From NCBI RefSeq assembly GCF_000147355.1, contig NC_014506.1, positions 806,001 through 870,000 of the forward strand: a DNA stretch of 64,000 nt. Reading direction: 5' to 3'. A program made the position numbers and the translations under genes. Under the pieces are notes generated by a model. It ran no database searches. It was not told the origin of the DNA and saw only the letters and a list, made by a program, of their open reading frames with translations. The DNA comes from Sulfurimonas autotrophica DSM 16294 (lineage in GTDB: Bacteria; Campylobacterota; Campylobacteria; Campylobacterales; Sulfurimonadaceae). This document shows, piece after piece, positions 44,007 through 52,777 of the stretch (position 1 is its first letter; the number at the start of each line of letters is the position of its first letter).

Positions 44007-44999
44007 CTATTTCTCTGTTATTATATTAAATTTATTATCTTGCAGCTTAACAATTAGAACTTTTCGTCCATTAAAAGAAAAACTATTGGATTTATACTCT
44101 TCATCAAAAGTTATTCTATACACACTTTTCATATTTGGATAGGTGACAATATTGATATTGCGAAACAGTATAGTTTTACTTTCATACTTGGCAAAAATTC
44201 TTGTCTTATATTTTTTAAATCTTTTAAAATCCATTCCATCATATCTTTTAAATTCCGGTGCATAAAAATTAAGATAATTCTCTGTTTCATTATAGAGCCA
44301 AGCATAGCGCCATGCATAAAGTGTAGAGAGAAGCTGTGAGAGTGTTTTCTTAGAAGGAGTAGTACTGTCATTCGCATTTTCTTTAATAATAAGAACTGTT
44401 TTTTTAATATCTATATTCCTATTCATACACTCAATGCTTTTATTGTTAATAGCAATGCAGCCTTTTGTAAACGCATCTCTTTCTTGATTTGTAGGTAAAC
44501 CATGAATCCAGATACCTTGTCCTGTTTTACCTTCGTATCTATCATATAAATTTGGATAAGAAGTAACAAAAGCCATCGGACCGTAAAAAGAATCAACTTT
44601 AGATATTTTTTTTATGATATCATAAACACCAATAGGCGTTTTAAGGTCTCCTTCCTTTCTTTTGTCCCCTTTAAGTTTTCCGGTAAATGCGCTGTATTCT
44701 TTTCGGAGCTTGTATGTGTTGTTGGAATCTTTTGAATAGATTAAAAGCTCTGATTTTGACTTGTCACATAATAAGATATTTGTATATGATTCTATATAGC
44801 CAAATTTTGTGTCTTTATTTTTGAGATATTCTTTCCAATACGTTGTCTCTGTAAGACTTTTATCTAGTGCTTTTTCGATATTTTTAATACCATGGAGTCT
44901 ATAATTTGTTAATATTTTATTGTCTGAAGCAAAAATAGAAGTTGAAAGAAAAAGAGTCAATAAGATATTGACAGTTCTAGTGTAGAACTTATTTTCCAT
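44007..44999 (-). CDS. Csd6/Pgp2-like L,D-carboxypeptidase (YkuD fold)
   Basis: A YkuD-domain enzyme that removes the terminal D-Ala of peptidoglycan tetrapeptides, producing the tripeptide substrate for the Csd4-like enzyme. The 330-residue product has a signal peptide, the catalytic pattern WIHGLPTNQERDAFTKGCIAI (His and Cys near residues 166 and 181), and an NTF2-like C-terminal domain (about 215-330) as in Csd6. An upstream ATG at 45005 is possible, but AGGA spacing favours 44999. It overlaps era by 11 bases. Confidence 0.85.
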   Translation of the reverse strand: MENKFYTRTVNILLTLFLSTSIFASDNKILTNYRLHGIKNIEKALDKSLTETTYWKEYLKNKDTKFGYIESYTNILLCDKSKSELLIYSKDSNNTYKLRKEYSAFTGKLKGDKRKEGDLKTPIGVYDIIKKISKVDSFYGPMAFVTSYPNLYDRYEGKTGQGIWIHGLPTNQERDAFTKGCIAINNKSIECMNRNIDIKKTVLIIKENANDSTTPSKKTLSQLLSTLYAWRYAWLYNETENYLNFYAPEFKRYDGMDFKRFKKYKTRIFAKYESKTILFRNINIVTYPNMKSVYRITFDEEYKSNSFSFNGRKVLIVKLQDNKFNIITEK

Positions 45000-45873
45000 T
45001 GTCATATCCTATCTCTTTTAAGAAGTTTTTATCTTTTGTCCAGCCTTTTTTTACTGTTACTTGGAGATTAAGATAAGCTTTTTTTCCACTAAGTCTTTCA
45101 ATTTTTTCACGAGCAGATTTTCCTATTCTTTTTACTGCTTCTCCGCCTTTACCAATAATAATACCTTTTTGAGACTCTTTTTCTATAATAATAGTAGCAT
45201 AAATTCTGTCAATGCCGGCTTCTTCTTCAATTGAATCAATAATGACATCAGATTCGTAAGGCACTTCATCGCTGATATTTTCAAAAATAGCTTCACGGAC
45301 AAATCCTGCATAGATATCACGAACAAGTTCACTTGTTAAATCCTCGGGATCATAAAGATAAGGTGAGTCCGGCAAATTTTTTGCAATAATATCCAGTAAA
45401 TCTTTATGTCCGACTTTACGAGGTATAGCAACAGGAATAAGTGCTTCAAAATGATCAGCATATTTATTATATGAACCAATAGCCTTAAAAAGTTTTTCTT
45501 GAGAAACCTGATCAATTTTACTCAGTACTATTATATGCTTCACTCGTCCGTTATTGATTTGCAGAAATTTTTCATAATGCTCTGTGGAGTCAGTAACAGG
45601 AGCCAGATAAACGATGAGATCACAATCACCCATCGCTTTGAGTGCTTCATCAAGCATAAATTGATTCAACATTTTTTCTTTTTCATGCAGACCGGGTGTG
45701 TCAACAAAAATAATTTGTGCATTCTCATGCATAACAATTGCATTTGAGCGTTTTCTTGTAGCATTTGCCTTTTGGCTTACCATTGCAATTTTTTCACCTA
45801 AGAGTGAGTTCATAAGGGTACTTTTACCCGCATTTGGACGTCCGATTAAGGAAACGAAACCAGCTTTAGTCAT
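44989..45873 (-). CDS. era: GTPase Era
   Basis: Ribosome-assembly GTPase binding 16S rRNA 3' end. The 294-residue product has G1 GRPNAGKST, G3 DTPG, G4 SKID and a C-terminal KH domain with GIIIGKGGEAVKRIG. Length and domain order are standard. It lies nine bases after hslU and overlaps the Csd6-like gene. Confidence 0.95.
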   Translation of the reverse strand: MTKAGFVSLIGRPNAGKSTLMNSLLGEKIAMVSQKANATRKRSNAIVMHENAQIIFVDTPGLHEKEKMLNQFMLDEALKAMGDCDLIVYLAPVTDSTEHYEKFLQINNGRVKHIIVLSKIDQVSQEKLFKAIGSYNKYADHFEALIPVAIPRKVGHKDLLDIIAKNLPDSPYLYDPEDLTSELVRDIYAGFVREAIFENISDEVPYESDVIIDSIEEEAGIDRIYATIIIEKESQKGIIIGKGGEAVKRIGKSAREKIERLSGKKAYLNLQVTVKKGWTKDKNFLKEIGYDNGK

Positions 45874-45882
45874 TTAATTGTC

Positions 45883-47211
45883 CTATAATATATATCTTGA
45901 TAAATCTTCATCTTCTACGGCGTCATCCAGTTTTTCATGTACTAGTTTTGCTGTAATAATGAACTCTTTTCCTTTGTACTCAGCAGCATTAAAGCTAATG
46001 TCTTCAAGGATAAGCTCTAATACTGTGTGCAATCGTCTTGCTCCAATATCTTCAGCCGTTTCATTAGCTCGATGTGCAAGTTTTGCAATAGCTCTGACAG
46101 CCTCATCCTCAAATATTAATTCCATCCCTTCAACAGCCAAAAGGGCTTGATACTGTTTAAGCAGAGAACTTTGTGTTTGTGTTAAAATTTTATAAAGTGT
46201 ATCTTCTGTTAATGCTTCTAATTCAACACGTAAAGGAAATCTTCCTTGCAGCTCGGGAATTAAATCGCTCGGTTTACTGACATGAAAAGCACCGGCTGCA
46301 ATGAAAAGGATATGGTCGGTGTTAATAGTTCCATATTTTGTTGAAACACTGCTTCCTTCTACAATCGGGAGTAAGTCTCTTTGTACGCCTTCTTTTGAAG
46401 GGTCATTTCTACCCTGGCTTTTTTCACTAAGTGCTATTTTATCTATTTCATCAAGGAAAATAATGCCTCCGTTTTCAGCTCGTCTGAGTGCTTCGGCATT
46501 GACTCTTGTCATATCAAGAAGCTTTGTAGCCGCTTCTTGTCGAAGAAGTATTTTTGCGTCTTTTACAGTCACTTCTTTTTTGTTGTCTTCTTTGTTAATT
46601 GTTGCAAATACTTTGGAAAAACTTTCCTGGACTTTTGCCATTTCCGGCGGCAGGTTTGTATCGTTAAATTCTACATTGAGTTTTTCAATTTCAAGTTCTA
46701 TTACTTTGTCGTCCATTTCACCTGATTCTATGCGCTTTTCCATCGCTTCAAGCAGTCTTTGATAATCGTCTTTTTTACTTTCACTCGCACCTGCAGGAAG
46801 AGGGGGAAGCAGTTTTTCTGTAATTTTATTAATGATGTAGTTTTCTATTTTTTCTTTGTTGGCTTTTTCTTGTTCAGCTTTTACTATAGAGATAGAATTC
46901 ACAACTAGATCACGAATCATAGACTCTACATCACGACCGACAAAACCGACTTCTGTGTATTTACTTGCTTCCACTTTAATAAAAGGCACCTTCATCATTT
47001 TTGCCAAACGTCTAGAAATTTCAGTTTTTCCGACCCCTGTTGAACCTATCATTAAAATATTTTTGGGAGTAATTTCATTTTTAAGTTCATCATCAAGCTG
47101 CATACGTCTGTAACGTGTGCGCAGAGCAAGTGCGATAGTTTTTTTCGCATCTTTTTGAGCAATCACATAGTTGTCTAAATACTCTACAATTTCTTTAGGT
47201 GTTAAATTCAT
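45883..47211 (-). CDS. hslU: HslU ATPase subunit of the HslUV protease
   Basis: AAA+ unfoldase feeding HslV. The product (442 residues) begins MNLTPKEIVEYLDNYVI, has Walker A GSTGVGKTEISRR, Walker B IIFLDEIDKIA, an intermediate domain and the C-terminal DLSRYIL tail that docks into HslV. AAGGAGA eight bases upstream fixes the start at 47211, just after the 27-codon mini-ORF. Confidence 0.95.
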   Translation of the reverse strand: MNLTPKEIVEYLDNYVIAQKDAKKTIALALRTRYRRMQLDDELKNEITPKNILMIGSTGVGKTEISRRLAKMMKVPFIKVEASKYTEVGFVGRDVESMIRDLVVNSISIVKAEQEKANKEKIENYIINKITEKLLPPLPAGASESKKDDYQRLLEAMEKRIESGEMDDKVIELEIEKLNVEFNDTNLPPEMAKVQESFSKVFATINKEDNKKEVTVKDAKILLRQEAATKLLDMTRVNAEALRRAENGGIIFLDEIDKIALSEKSQGRNDPSKEGVQRDLLPIVEGSSVSTKYGTINTDHILFIAAGAFHVSKPSDLIPELQGRFPLRVELEALTEDTLYKILTQTQSSLLKQYQALLAVEGMELIFEDEAVRAIAKLAHRANETAEDIGARRLHTVLELILEDISFNAAEYKGKEFIITAKLVHEKLDDAVEDEDLSRYIL

Positions 47212-47212
47212 A

Positions 47213-47296
47213 CTATTTATCTCCTTGAATCGGAAGTAATTCCGCTTCAATTCCTTTCACTAAAGCTACGCCTGAAGGCGAGAAAAAATATTTCAT
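47213..47296 (-). CDS. 27-codon mini-ORF between hslV and hslU
   Basis: Starts at ATG three bases after the hslV stop and ends with TAG two bases before the hslU start. The peptide contains YFFSPSGVA near its N-terminus and ends GDK. It is a paralogue of the mini-ORF before hslV: same length (84 bases), same place relative to neighbours, shared YFSPxGVA...GI pattern. The SPSGV codons form a hairpin CGCC-TTCA-GGCG. The reading frame also contains the hslU ribosome site, so it may be a leader peptide coupling translation of hslU. Confidence 0.55.
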   Translation of the reverse strand: MKYFFSPSGVALVKGIEAELLPIQGDK

Positions 47297-47299
47297 ATT

Positions 47300-47839
47300 T
47301 TACGCATCCTCTAAAATTAAAGTTTTTATATTATGATTTGTATATATACATAAGTCAGCTGCGATGTGTAGAGATTCTTTGACAAGGTCTTCCTCATCGA
47401 GCGAAGCATGTTTTTTCAAAGCGCGTGCAGCGGATATAGCAAAATTTCCGCCGCTGCCAATGGAAGCTATTTCACCGTCTTCAGGCTCGACAACATCACC
47501 GTTTCCTGTCAGTATAAAAATATGTTCCTTGTTTAAAACAATCATCATGGCTTCAAGACGGCGTAAAACCTTGTCTTTTCTCCAAGCCTTAGAAAACTCA
47601 ACAACGGACTTGAGCAAATCCCCTTTTTTATTTTCTAAAAACTCTTCAAACATATCAAACAGGTTGAAAGCATCAGCAGTGCTTCCGGCAAATCCTGCAA
47701 GGATTTTACCGTGATACAGTGTACGAATTTTAGTTGCATTACCCTTTAATACGCTGTCTCCAAAGGTGACTTGACCGTCACCGCCGATAACGGATTTGTT
47801 TTTGCCTCTGTAGGCCAGTATGGTAGTGGCATCAAACAT
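47300..47839 (-). CDS. hslV: HslV protease subunit
   Basis: Proteasome-like threonine protease, 179 residues, with [19 protein letters not shown] at the start; the mature N-terminal threonine is produced by removal of four residues. [10 protein letters not shown] and [13 protein letters not shown] are conserved. The start overlaps the stop of a 27-codon mini-ORF (TAATG), so translation may be coupled. Confidence 0.94.
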   Translation of the reverse strand: MFDATTILAYRGKNKSVIGGDGQVTFGDSVLKGNATKIRTLYHGKILAGFAGSTADAFNLFDMFEEFLENKKGDLLKSVVEFSKAWRKDKVLRRLEAMMIVLNKEHIFILTGNGDVVEPEDGEIASIGSGGNFAISAARALKKHASLDEEDLVKESLHIAADLCIYTNHNIKTLILEDA

Positions 47840-47922
47840 TATTTGTCTCCTTTTACAAAGAAGTGAATTCTTTGAAAAATTCCTCTCGCTGAAGCTACAC
47901 CTAGCGGTGAGAAATAATACAT
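47839..47922 (-). CDS. 27-codon mini-ORF between rplI and hslV
   Basis: Begins at an ATG four bases after the rplI stop, with GGGAGAA upstream, and ends in TAA overlapping the hslV ATG. The peptide contains [14 protein letters not shown] and ends KGDK, matching the hslV-hslU mini-ORF in length and motif. Its SPLGV codons give hairpin CACC-GCTA-GGTG. Compared with the other copy the paired bases differ together (G-C to A-T) at synonymous codon positions. Confidence 0.55.
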   Translation of the reverse strand: MYYFSPLGVASARGIFQRIHFFVKGDK

Positions 47923-47926
47923 ATTC

Positions 47927-48373
47927 TTATTCTCCCTGCACGTCTACATGTAATTTGGCATGAATACCATGACCAAGTTTTAAATCCAAATCGTGTTCAC
48001 CGACTGTTTTTACAGCCATTTTATCTGTAATTGCTTTTTTGTCTATTTCAATACCATGCTGCTCTTTGAGGACATTGGCAACTTCTTCTTTTGTAATAGC
48101 ACCAAAAAGATGACCGTTGTTTCCTACTTTTTTCGTGATAACAACTTCAATTTTATCGAGTTTTTGTGCTATTTCTTTGAGACTTGCAATTTCGGCTGCT
48201 TCGGCTGCTTTGAGTCTTTCTTGTTCAGCTTTATGCTCAGCTAAAATTTCAGGTGTTGCATGTTTTGCAAAGCCTTTACCTATTAAAAAGTTTTTTCCGT
48301 AACCATCTTTTACTTCTTTGACGTCGCCGGCTTTACCTAAACTTTTAACATCTTTTACTAACAATACTTTCAT
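47927..48373 (-). CDS. rplI: 50S ribosomal protein bL9
   Basis: A 148-residue ribosomal protein with the signature MKVLLVKDVKSLGKAGDVKE and YGKNFLIGKGFAKHAT, a long central helix and the C-terminal domain with GNNGHLFGAITKEEV. Length is normal for bL9. It is the first gene of rplI-hslV-hslU-era. Confidence 0.95.
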   Translation of the reverse strand: MKVLLVKDVKSLGKAGDVKEVKDGYGKNFLIGKGFAKHATPEILAEHKAEQERLKAAEAAEIASLKEIAQKLDKIEVVITKKVGNNGHLFGAITKEEVANVLKEQHGIEIDKKAITDKMAVKTVGEHDLDLKLGHGIHAKLHVDVQGE

Positions 48374-48394
48374 ATATTATTCCTAATTTTTATA

Positions 48395-49132
48395 TTATCT
48401 TTCAATTTCACCAGAGTAAGAAACAATACCATTTGTAAGGTTGCCAATTTTTGTGTAACCGTTATCTGTTAAAATTCTCGCAACATGTGCAGAACGGCTT
48501 CCTACATGGCAGTAAAGTATGATATTTTCATCTTTGCCGATTTTTGCTTCTTCCCATGTCTGGAAAAATGAACTTGTAGGTACCAATTTGTCCGCACCTT
48601 TAATGTGCCCCATTTGCCACTCCATGTACTCACGAACATCCACAAGTTTAAAATTAACCATCCCGAGTTCACGTGCTTCAAGAAGTGAAACAAGTTCATC
48701 ACCATCTAACTCATTTTTGTTTACAAGCAGTTCACACTCTTCTTTTGTAAGCCCTCTTGAATGTGTATGGGAAACCTCTTCCATTCCTAGTTCAACGCGC
48801 TTTTTCTCAGCATATTCTGGAGTACAGAAAATTCCACAGTGACAGACACCGTCTTGTGGTATCTCTTTTTCTATGGCAGGCTTACATGGGCAGACTCTGT
48901 CATCAACAGATTTTGGCTTTTCACCTGTAGTGTCAACCATAAAACAAGGGCAAAAACGTTTTTTGTACATCATTTTGTTACGCGCAAGACCCATCTGCAC
49001 ACCTTCGTTTACATCTTCTTGAGGGTTGTACACCCAGCCAAACTGCGCATTTACTTTATCGGTAAATTTGATTGTTTTTTCTAGTTCAGCCTGAAACTCC
49101 GGCGAATTCATATCAATTTTAATCATACTCAT
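48395..49132 (-). CDS. Ferredoxin-thioredoxin reductase catalytic domain fused to rhodanese
   Basis: The N-terminal half (about 10-110) holds the FTR beta-chain cysteines: CPC at 61-63, CPC at 81-83, CHC at 97-99 and Cys103, which bind a 4Fe-4S cluster beside an active disulfide. The C-terminal half (about 140-245) is a rhodanese domain with DVREYMEWQMGHIKGA and active Cys208 in CHVGSRSA. No FTR alpha chain is nearby. Such a fusion could pass ferredoxin electrons to a persulfide or thioredoxin-like target. AGGAAG precedes the ATG at 49132. Confidence 0.87.
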   Translation of the reverse strand: MSMIKIDMNSPEFQAELEKTIKFTDKVNAQFGWVYNPQEDVNEGVQMGLARNKMMYKKRFCPCFMVDTTGEKPKSVDDRVCPCKPAIEKEIPQDGVCHCGIFCTPEYAEKKRVELGMEEVSHTHSRGLTKEECELLVNKNELDGDELVSLLEARELGMVNFKLVDVREYMEWQMGHIKGADKLVPTSSFFQTWEEAKIGKDENIILYCHVGSRSAHVARILTDNGYTKIGNLTNGIVSYSGEIER

Positions 49133-49141
49133 CTTTACTTC

Positions 49142-50368
49142 CTACTTGTTTTTGAATTTATTTCTTGCTTTACCTTCAATGATAAAACGTAATGCATTGA
49201 GTTTAATAAAACCTTCCGCATCTTTTTGATTATAGACTTCATCTTCTTCAAAAGTTGAGTATTCCGGGTTAAAAAGTGATACATCAGAGCTTCTTCCGAC
49301 AACTGTAACATTGCCTTTATAAAGTTTTAATCTTACAGTTCCTTCAACCCACTTTTGTGTTTGATCAATTGCTGCTTGTAACATTTCACGCTCAGGTGCA
49401 AACCAAAAACCATTATATATAAGTTTTGCATAGCGAGGCATCATCTCATCTTTTAAATGTGCCGCTTCACGGTCAAGTGTGATTGATTCCATTGCGCGGT
49501 GCGCTTTTAGCATGATAGTTCCGCCCGGAGTTTCATAACATCCACGGGCTTTCATGCCGACAAAACGGTTTTCAACGATATCAACACGACCAATACCATG
49601 TTTGCCGCCTATTTCATTTAGTGTTTTAAGCATTGTCGCCGGGCTTAACTCTTCGCCGTTAAGTGCAATCGGGTCACCGTTTTTGTAAGTAAGTTCAATA
49701 TACTCAGCAGCATCAGGTGCTTTTTCAGGAGAAGCAGTCCAAAGCCACATAGACTCTTCAGGCTCTGCTGCAGGATCTTCTAAAATTCCGCCTTCATAAG
49801 AGATGTGAAGCAGGTTCGCATCCATAGAATAAGGAGATTTTTTTCCTTTTTTCTCAATTTGAATCCCATGCTCGGCTGCATAAGCCAAAAGTTTTTCACG
49901 AGAGTTTAAATCCCATTCACGCCAAGGTGCAATGATAGTAAGTGTTGAATCCTGTCCAAGGTAGCCCATTTCAAAACGAACCTGGTCATTTCCTTTTCCT
50001 GTGGCACCATGGGCAACACCGTCGGCACCGGTAATTTTTGCGATCTCTGCTTGACGTTTTGCTATAAGAGGACGGGCAATAGAAGTACCAAGAAGATATT
50101 CACCTTCATAAATTGCATTGGCTCTAAACATTGGGAAAACAAAATCTTTTACAAATTCTTCACGTAAATCATCAATAAAAATATTTTCAGGTTTAATGCC
50201 AAGTTCAAGTGCTTTTGTGCGTGCGGGTTCAAGCTCTTCGCCTTGTCCTAAATCTGCCGTAAATGTAACAACTTCGCATTTGTATTCATCCTGCAGCCAT
50301 TTTAGTATAACACTTGTGTCGAGTCCGCCAGAGTATGCTAAAACAACTTTTTTAACACTTTTTTTCAT
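49142..50368 (-). CDS. argG: Argininosuccinate synthase
   Basis: Joins citrulline and aspartate with ATP in arginine synthesis. The 408-residue product has the ATP-binding [14 protein letters not shown] near residue 11, the [13 protein letters not shown] block near 118 and EFNPEY-like [12 protein letters not shown] at the end. A TATAAT on the minus strand at 50403-50408 is a likely -10. The FTR-rhodanese gene follows by nine bases. Confidence 0.95.
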   Translation of the reverse strand: MKKSVKKVVLAYSGGLDTSVILKWLQDEYKCEVVTFTADLGQGEELEPARTKALELGIKPENIFIDDLREEFVKDFVFPMFRANAIYEGEYLLGTSIARPLIAKRQAEIAKITGADGVAHGATGKGNDQVRFEMGYLGQDSTLTIIAPWREWDLNSREKLLAYAAEHGIQIEKKGKKSPYSMDANLLHISYEGGILEDPAAEPEESMWLWTASPEKAPDAAEYIELTYKNGDPIALNGEELSPATMLKTLNEIGGKHGIGRVDIVENRFVGMKARGCYETPGGTIMLKAHRAMESITLDREAAHLKDEMMPRYAKLIYNGFWFAPEREMLQAAIDQTQKWVEGTVRLKLYKGNVTVVGRSSDVSLFNPEYSTFEEDEVYNQKDAEGFIKLNALRFIIEGKARNKFKNK

Positions 50369-50532
50369 GTAAAAAACCTTTGATAATAAAATAATTACCG
50401 CGATTATAGCGAAAAATAAGTGAGAAGTTTCTTATGATATTTGTATTTGAGGTTTTAGATAAAGATTAGTAAAGGAAAGGGTTACATGTAAAGAAGTGCC
50501 GCAGAGAGATTAATGTCTGCAAGCAAGGAAAA

Positions 50533-50934
50533 TTATCCTTTTGAATCGAATAATATTCCACTTACTTCTTGCATCTTTGGAAGAAAATCTTGTGCTTGTT
50601 CAGCTGGAAATCTTCTAATCATTTTATCTGTTTTTACATCTATTGCCGCAACATAAAAGATGTCATTTCTATCCACACCGAATTTTATATTTGTGTTAAG
50701 CGGTGCAAGTGCATCATTGAGTTGTTTTACCAAATCTTCTACACTTTCTTTCGAATCCATTCTTTTTGTATTGTCTACTGCAGATTCCTGTATTTCTTTG
50801 ACTACATCAGACTGTTTTGTTCTTGTTTGCGTACTTTGTTGTACCTGTTGAGACTGTTCTTGTGCTCTTCCTTGAACTTCTGCAGAACCTACCTGTGATT
50901 GTTGCTGTCTTGCAACGTTTGCAATGCCATCCAT
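50533..50934 (-). CDS. flaG: Flagellar protein FlaG
   Basis: A 133-residue protein with a Gln/Ser-rich N-terminus and a C-terminal FlaG domain (about 65-133) containing VEDLVKQLNDALAPLNTNIKFGVD and a conserved DKMIRRFPAEQ segment. FlaG affects filament length. A sigma-28-type promoter lies directly upstream, and AAGAGGAG-type sequence precedes the ATG. No other flagellar gene is in the window. Confidence 0.88.
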   Translation of the reverse strand: MDGIANVARQQQSQVGSAEVQGRAQEQSQQVQQSTQTRTKQSDVVKEIQESAVDNTKRMDSKESVEDLVKQLNDALAPLNTNIKFGVDRNDIFYVAAIDVKTDKMIRRFPAEQAQDFLPKMQEVSGILFDSKG

Positions 50935-50971
50935 GACTTACTCCTCTTGAAAAGTATAATTATTAGTGACA

Positions 50972-50998
50972 AAATCGACCATTAGTTTAATAACTTTA
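50972..50998 (-). promoter_or_regulatory. Sigma-28 (FliA) type promoter of flaG
   Basis: On the minus strand TAAAGTTA (50991-50998) and GTCGATTT (50972-50979) are separated by 11 bases, close to the FliA consensus TAAAGTTT-N11-GCCGATAA. It is about 40 bases before the flaG start. Confidence 0.75.
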
Positions 50999-51054
50999 GA
51001 AAATATTTGATTTTTTTTTGTTTATCCTAAAAATTTTATGATAATCTTGCATTG

Positions 51055-52260
51055 ATGAAAGAATATATAACACTTTTAAAAGAAGAAAAAGTACTCAGAA
51101 AACTCTCTGCCATACAGCTGATTTCCTATTTTGGCGCATGGTTTTCCAACGTTGCTATTTATACGTTGCTTATTGAGTTACATGTATCGGCTTGGGTTAT
51201 TGGTTTTGTAGCAATGCTGAATTTTTTGGCAGGTGTTATTCAGGCACCGCTCTCTGGTCCTATAATCGACAGAATGAACCCGAAAAAATTGATGCTTTCA
51301 CTTATAGTTGTGGAAATTATTGCTACGATTTCTTTGATATTTGTCACACAGATTTCAGATTTATGGCTTTTATACCTGCTGATTTTTTTTAAAATGGCGG
51401 CAGCTTCGTTTTATTTTACGACGGAAATGTCACTTTTGCCGAAAATTTTGCATGGCAGTAAATTACAGCGCTCGAATGAACTGCATTCTATTATTTGGTC
51501 GCTTTCATATACATTGGGAATGGCTGTAAGCGGTTTTGTCGTTTATTGGTTTGGCATTAAAACCGCTTTTTTACTTGACGGTTTTATGTTTGTTATAGCT
51601 TTTGTGTTGCTTTATAAAACGCAGATACAAATTGAGATGCTTCATGTGGAAGAAAATATTTTTGCAATGATGAAAGAGACTTTTGTCTATGTAAAAAAGA
51701 ATCCTAAAGCACTGCATTTGATGCTGGTACACTCTTTTGTCGGGTTAACGGCTTTTGATGCTCTTGTAGCATTAATGGTAGAGAGATATTATGCATCTGT
51801 AATAGCTACATCTTTGGCTCTTGGTCTTTTGCACTCCGCACGGGCAGTCGGACTTGTAATCGGTCCCATATATATTGGCAAATGGATAAACAATAAAAGA
51901 CTAATGTATATATTCATAGCGCAGGGATTGGCCGTCTGGCTATGGGCATTTGTGATGCACAATTTTTATTTGTCACTTGCAGCAAGTGTCATTGTGGGAT
52001 TTTTTACGACGACTTTATGGTCTTACAGTTATACGCTGTTGCAAAAAAATATAGAAAAAAAATATTATGGGCGTATTGTTGCCTATAATGATATGCTCTT
52101 TTTATCATCCGCTGCCTTTACATCCTATATGATTGGATTTTTGGCGACACATTCATTTTCTTTAGAGGCAATTACAGCTATAATGGGCAGTGGTTTTTTT
52201 ATAGGAGCAATTTACTATAAATACGTACTAAAAAGTCAAAAAATTAAAGAGATTTCATGA
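51055..52260 (+). CDS. MFS transporter, Enterobactin exporter-like
   Basis: A 401-residue major facilitator with about 12 helices and the cytoplasmic loop motif GPIIDRMNPKKLM after helix 2. The overall pattern resembles the EntS/MFS_3 group of exporters; substrate unknown. A TTG at 51052 is also in frame, but the ATG at 51055 is preferred. The next gene overlaps by four bases. Confidence 0.82.
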   Translation: MKEYITLLKEEKVLRKLSAIQLISYFGAWFSNVAIYTLLIELHVSAWVIGFVAMLNFLAGVIQAPLSGPIIDRMNPKKLMLSLIVVEIIATISLIFVTQISDLWLLYLLIFFKMAAASFYFTTEMSLLPKILHGSKLQRSNELHSIIWSLSYTLGMAVSGFVVYWFGIKTAFLLDGFMFVIAFVLLYKTQIQIEMLHVEENIFAMMKETFVYVKKNPKALHLMLVHSFVGLTAFDALVALMVERYYASVIATSLALGLLHSARAVGLVIGPIYIGKWINNKRLMYIFIAQGLAVWLWAFVMHNFYLSLAASVIVGFFTTTLWSYSYTLLQKNIEKKYYGRIVAYNDMLFLSSAAFTSYMIGFLATHSFSLEAITAIMGSGFFIGAIYYKYVLKSQKIKEIS

Positions 52261-52508
52261 TAAGTTTTGCAATTATAGGCGGCATACTTTTAAATATCGG
52301 TGCATACCTTACATATAAAGGAAAGATATATCAGGCAGTTATTGTCTATATATTTGCGGATATCTGTTGGATAGTGATGGCAGTGCAAAAAGAGGATATG
52401 CTTGGTGCGGGGTTTATTATTACAGGCACGATATTTGGATTTTTAGCATTCATAAAGATGAAAAATGGTGCAATGGAGAAAAGTTTGAACAAAGAGGAAA
52501 CTGAATGA
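52257..52508 (+). CDS. Small membrane protein of unknown function
   Basis: An 83-residue product with about three short hydrophobic segments (residues 2-18, 26-43, 49-66) and a charged C-terminus. It overlaps the exporter gene before it and the gene after it by four bases each, so it is part of a tightly coupled operon. The family is not recognised. Confidence 0.75.
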   Translation: MISFAIIGGILLNIGAYLTYKGKIYQAVIVYIFADICWIVMAVQKEDMLGAGFIITGTIFGFLAFIKMKNGAMEKSLNKEETE

Positions 52509-52777
52509 TATATAAATCAAAAGAAGGTGATATTAGTCTGGAGAAGTTAACCCGGCTTTACGGTGCAGTTGTGATAGACATGCAGGGTGAAATTGCCGAA
52601 ATGAGTCTGGAATGGTTTGATCTGTATGGCGATAAAGTTAAATTGATGCATTATGTACTTGTGTTTGATTATACATTGCCGGGAGAAAATGTCAGAGATA
52701 AAAAAGTCTTAGAATTTGATACAAAAGAGGCACTTATAGAGACGATGCAAGAGGTAGCACAATTTTTTCAAAAATAA
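52505..52777 (+). CDS. Small soluble protein of unknown function
   Basis: A 90-residue product without signal or membrane helix, probably a small mixed alpha/beta domain (KLTRLYGAVVIDMQGEIAEMS). Its start overlaps the previous gene (ATGA), and its TAA overlaps the presumed beginning of the MATE reading frame. The family is not recognised. Confidence 0.75.
   Translation: MIYKSKEGDISLEKLTRLYGAVVIDMQGEIAEMSLEWFDLYGDKVKLMHYVLVFDYTLPGENVRDKKVLEFDTKEALIETMQEVAQFFQK

Noticed and set aside
46301-46762. 153-codon plus-strand frame over hslU
   Set aside because: Shadow of hslU; the serine-rich product is typical of antisense frames.
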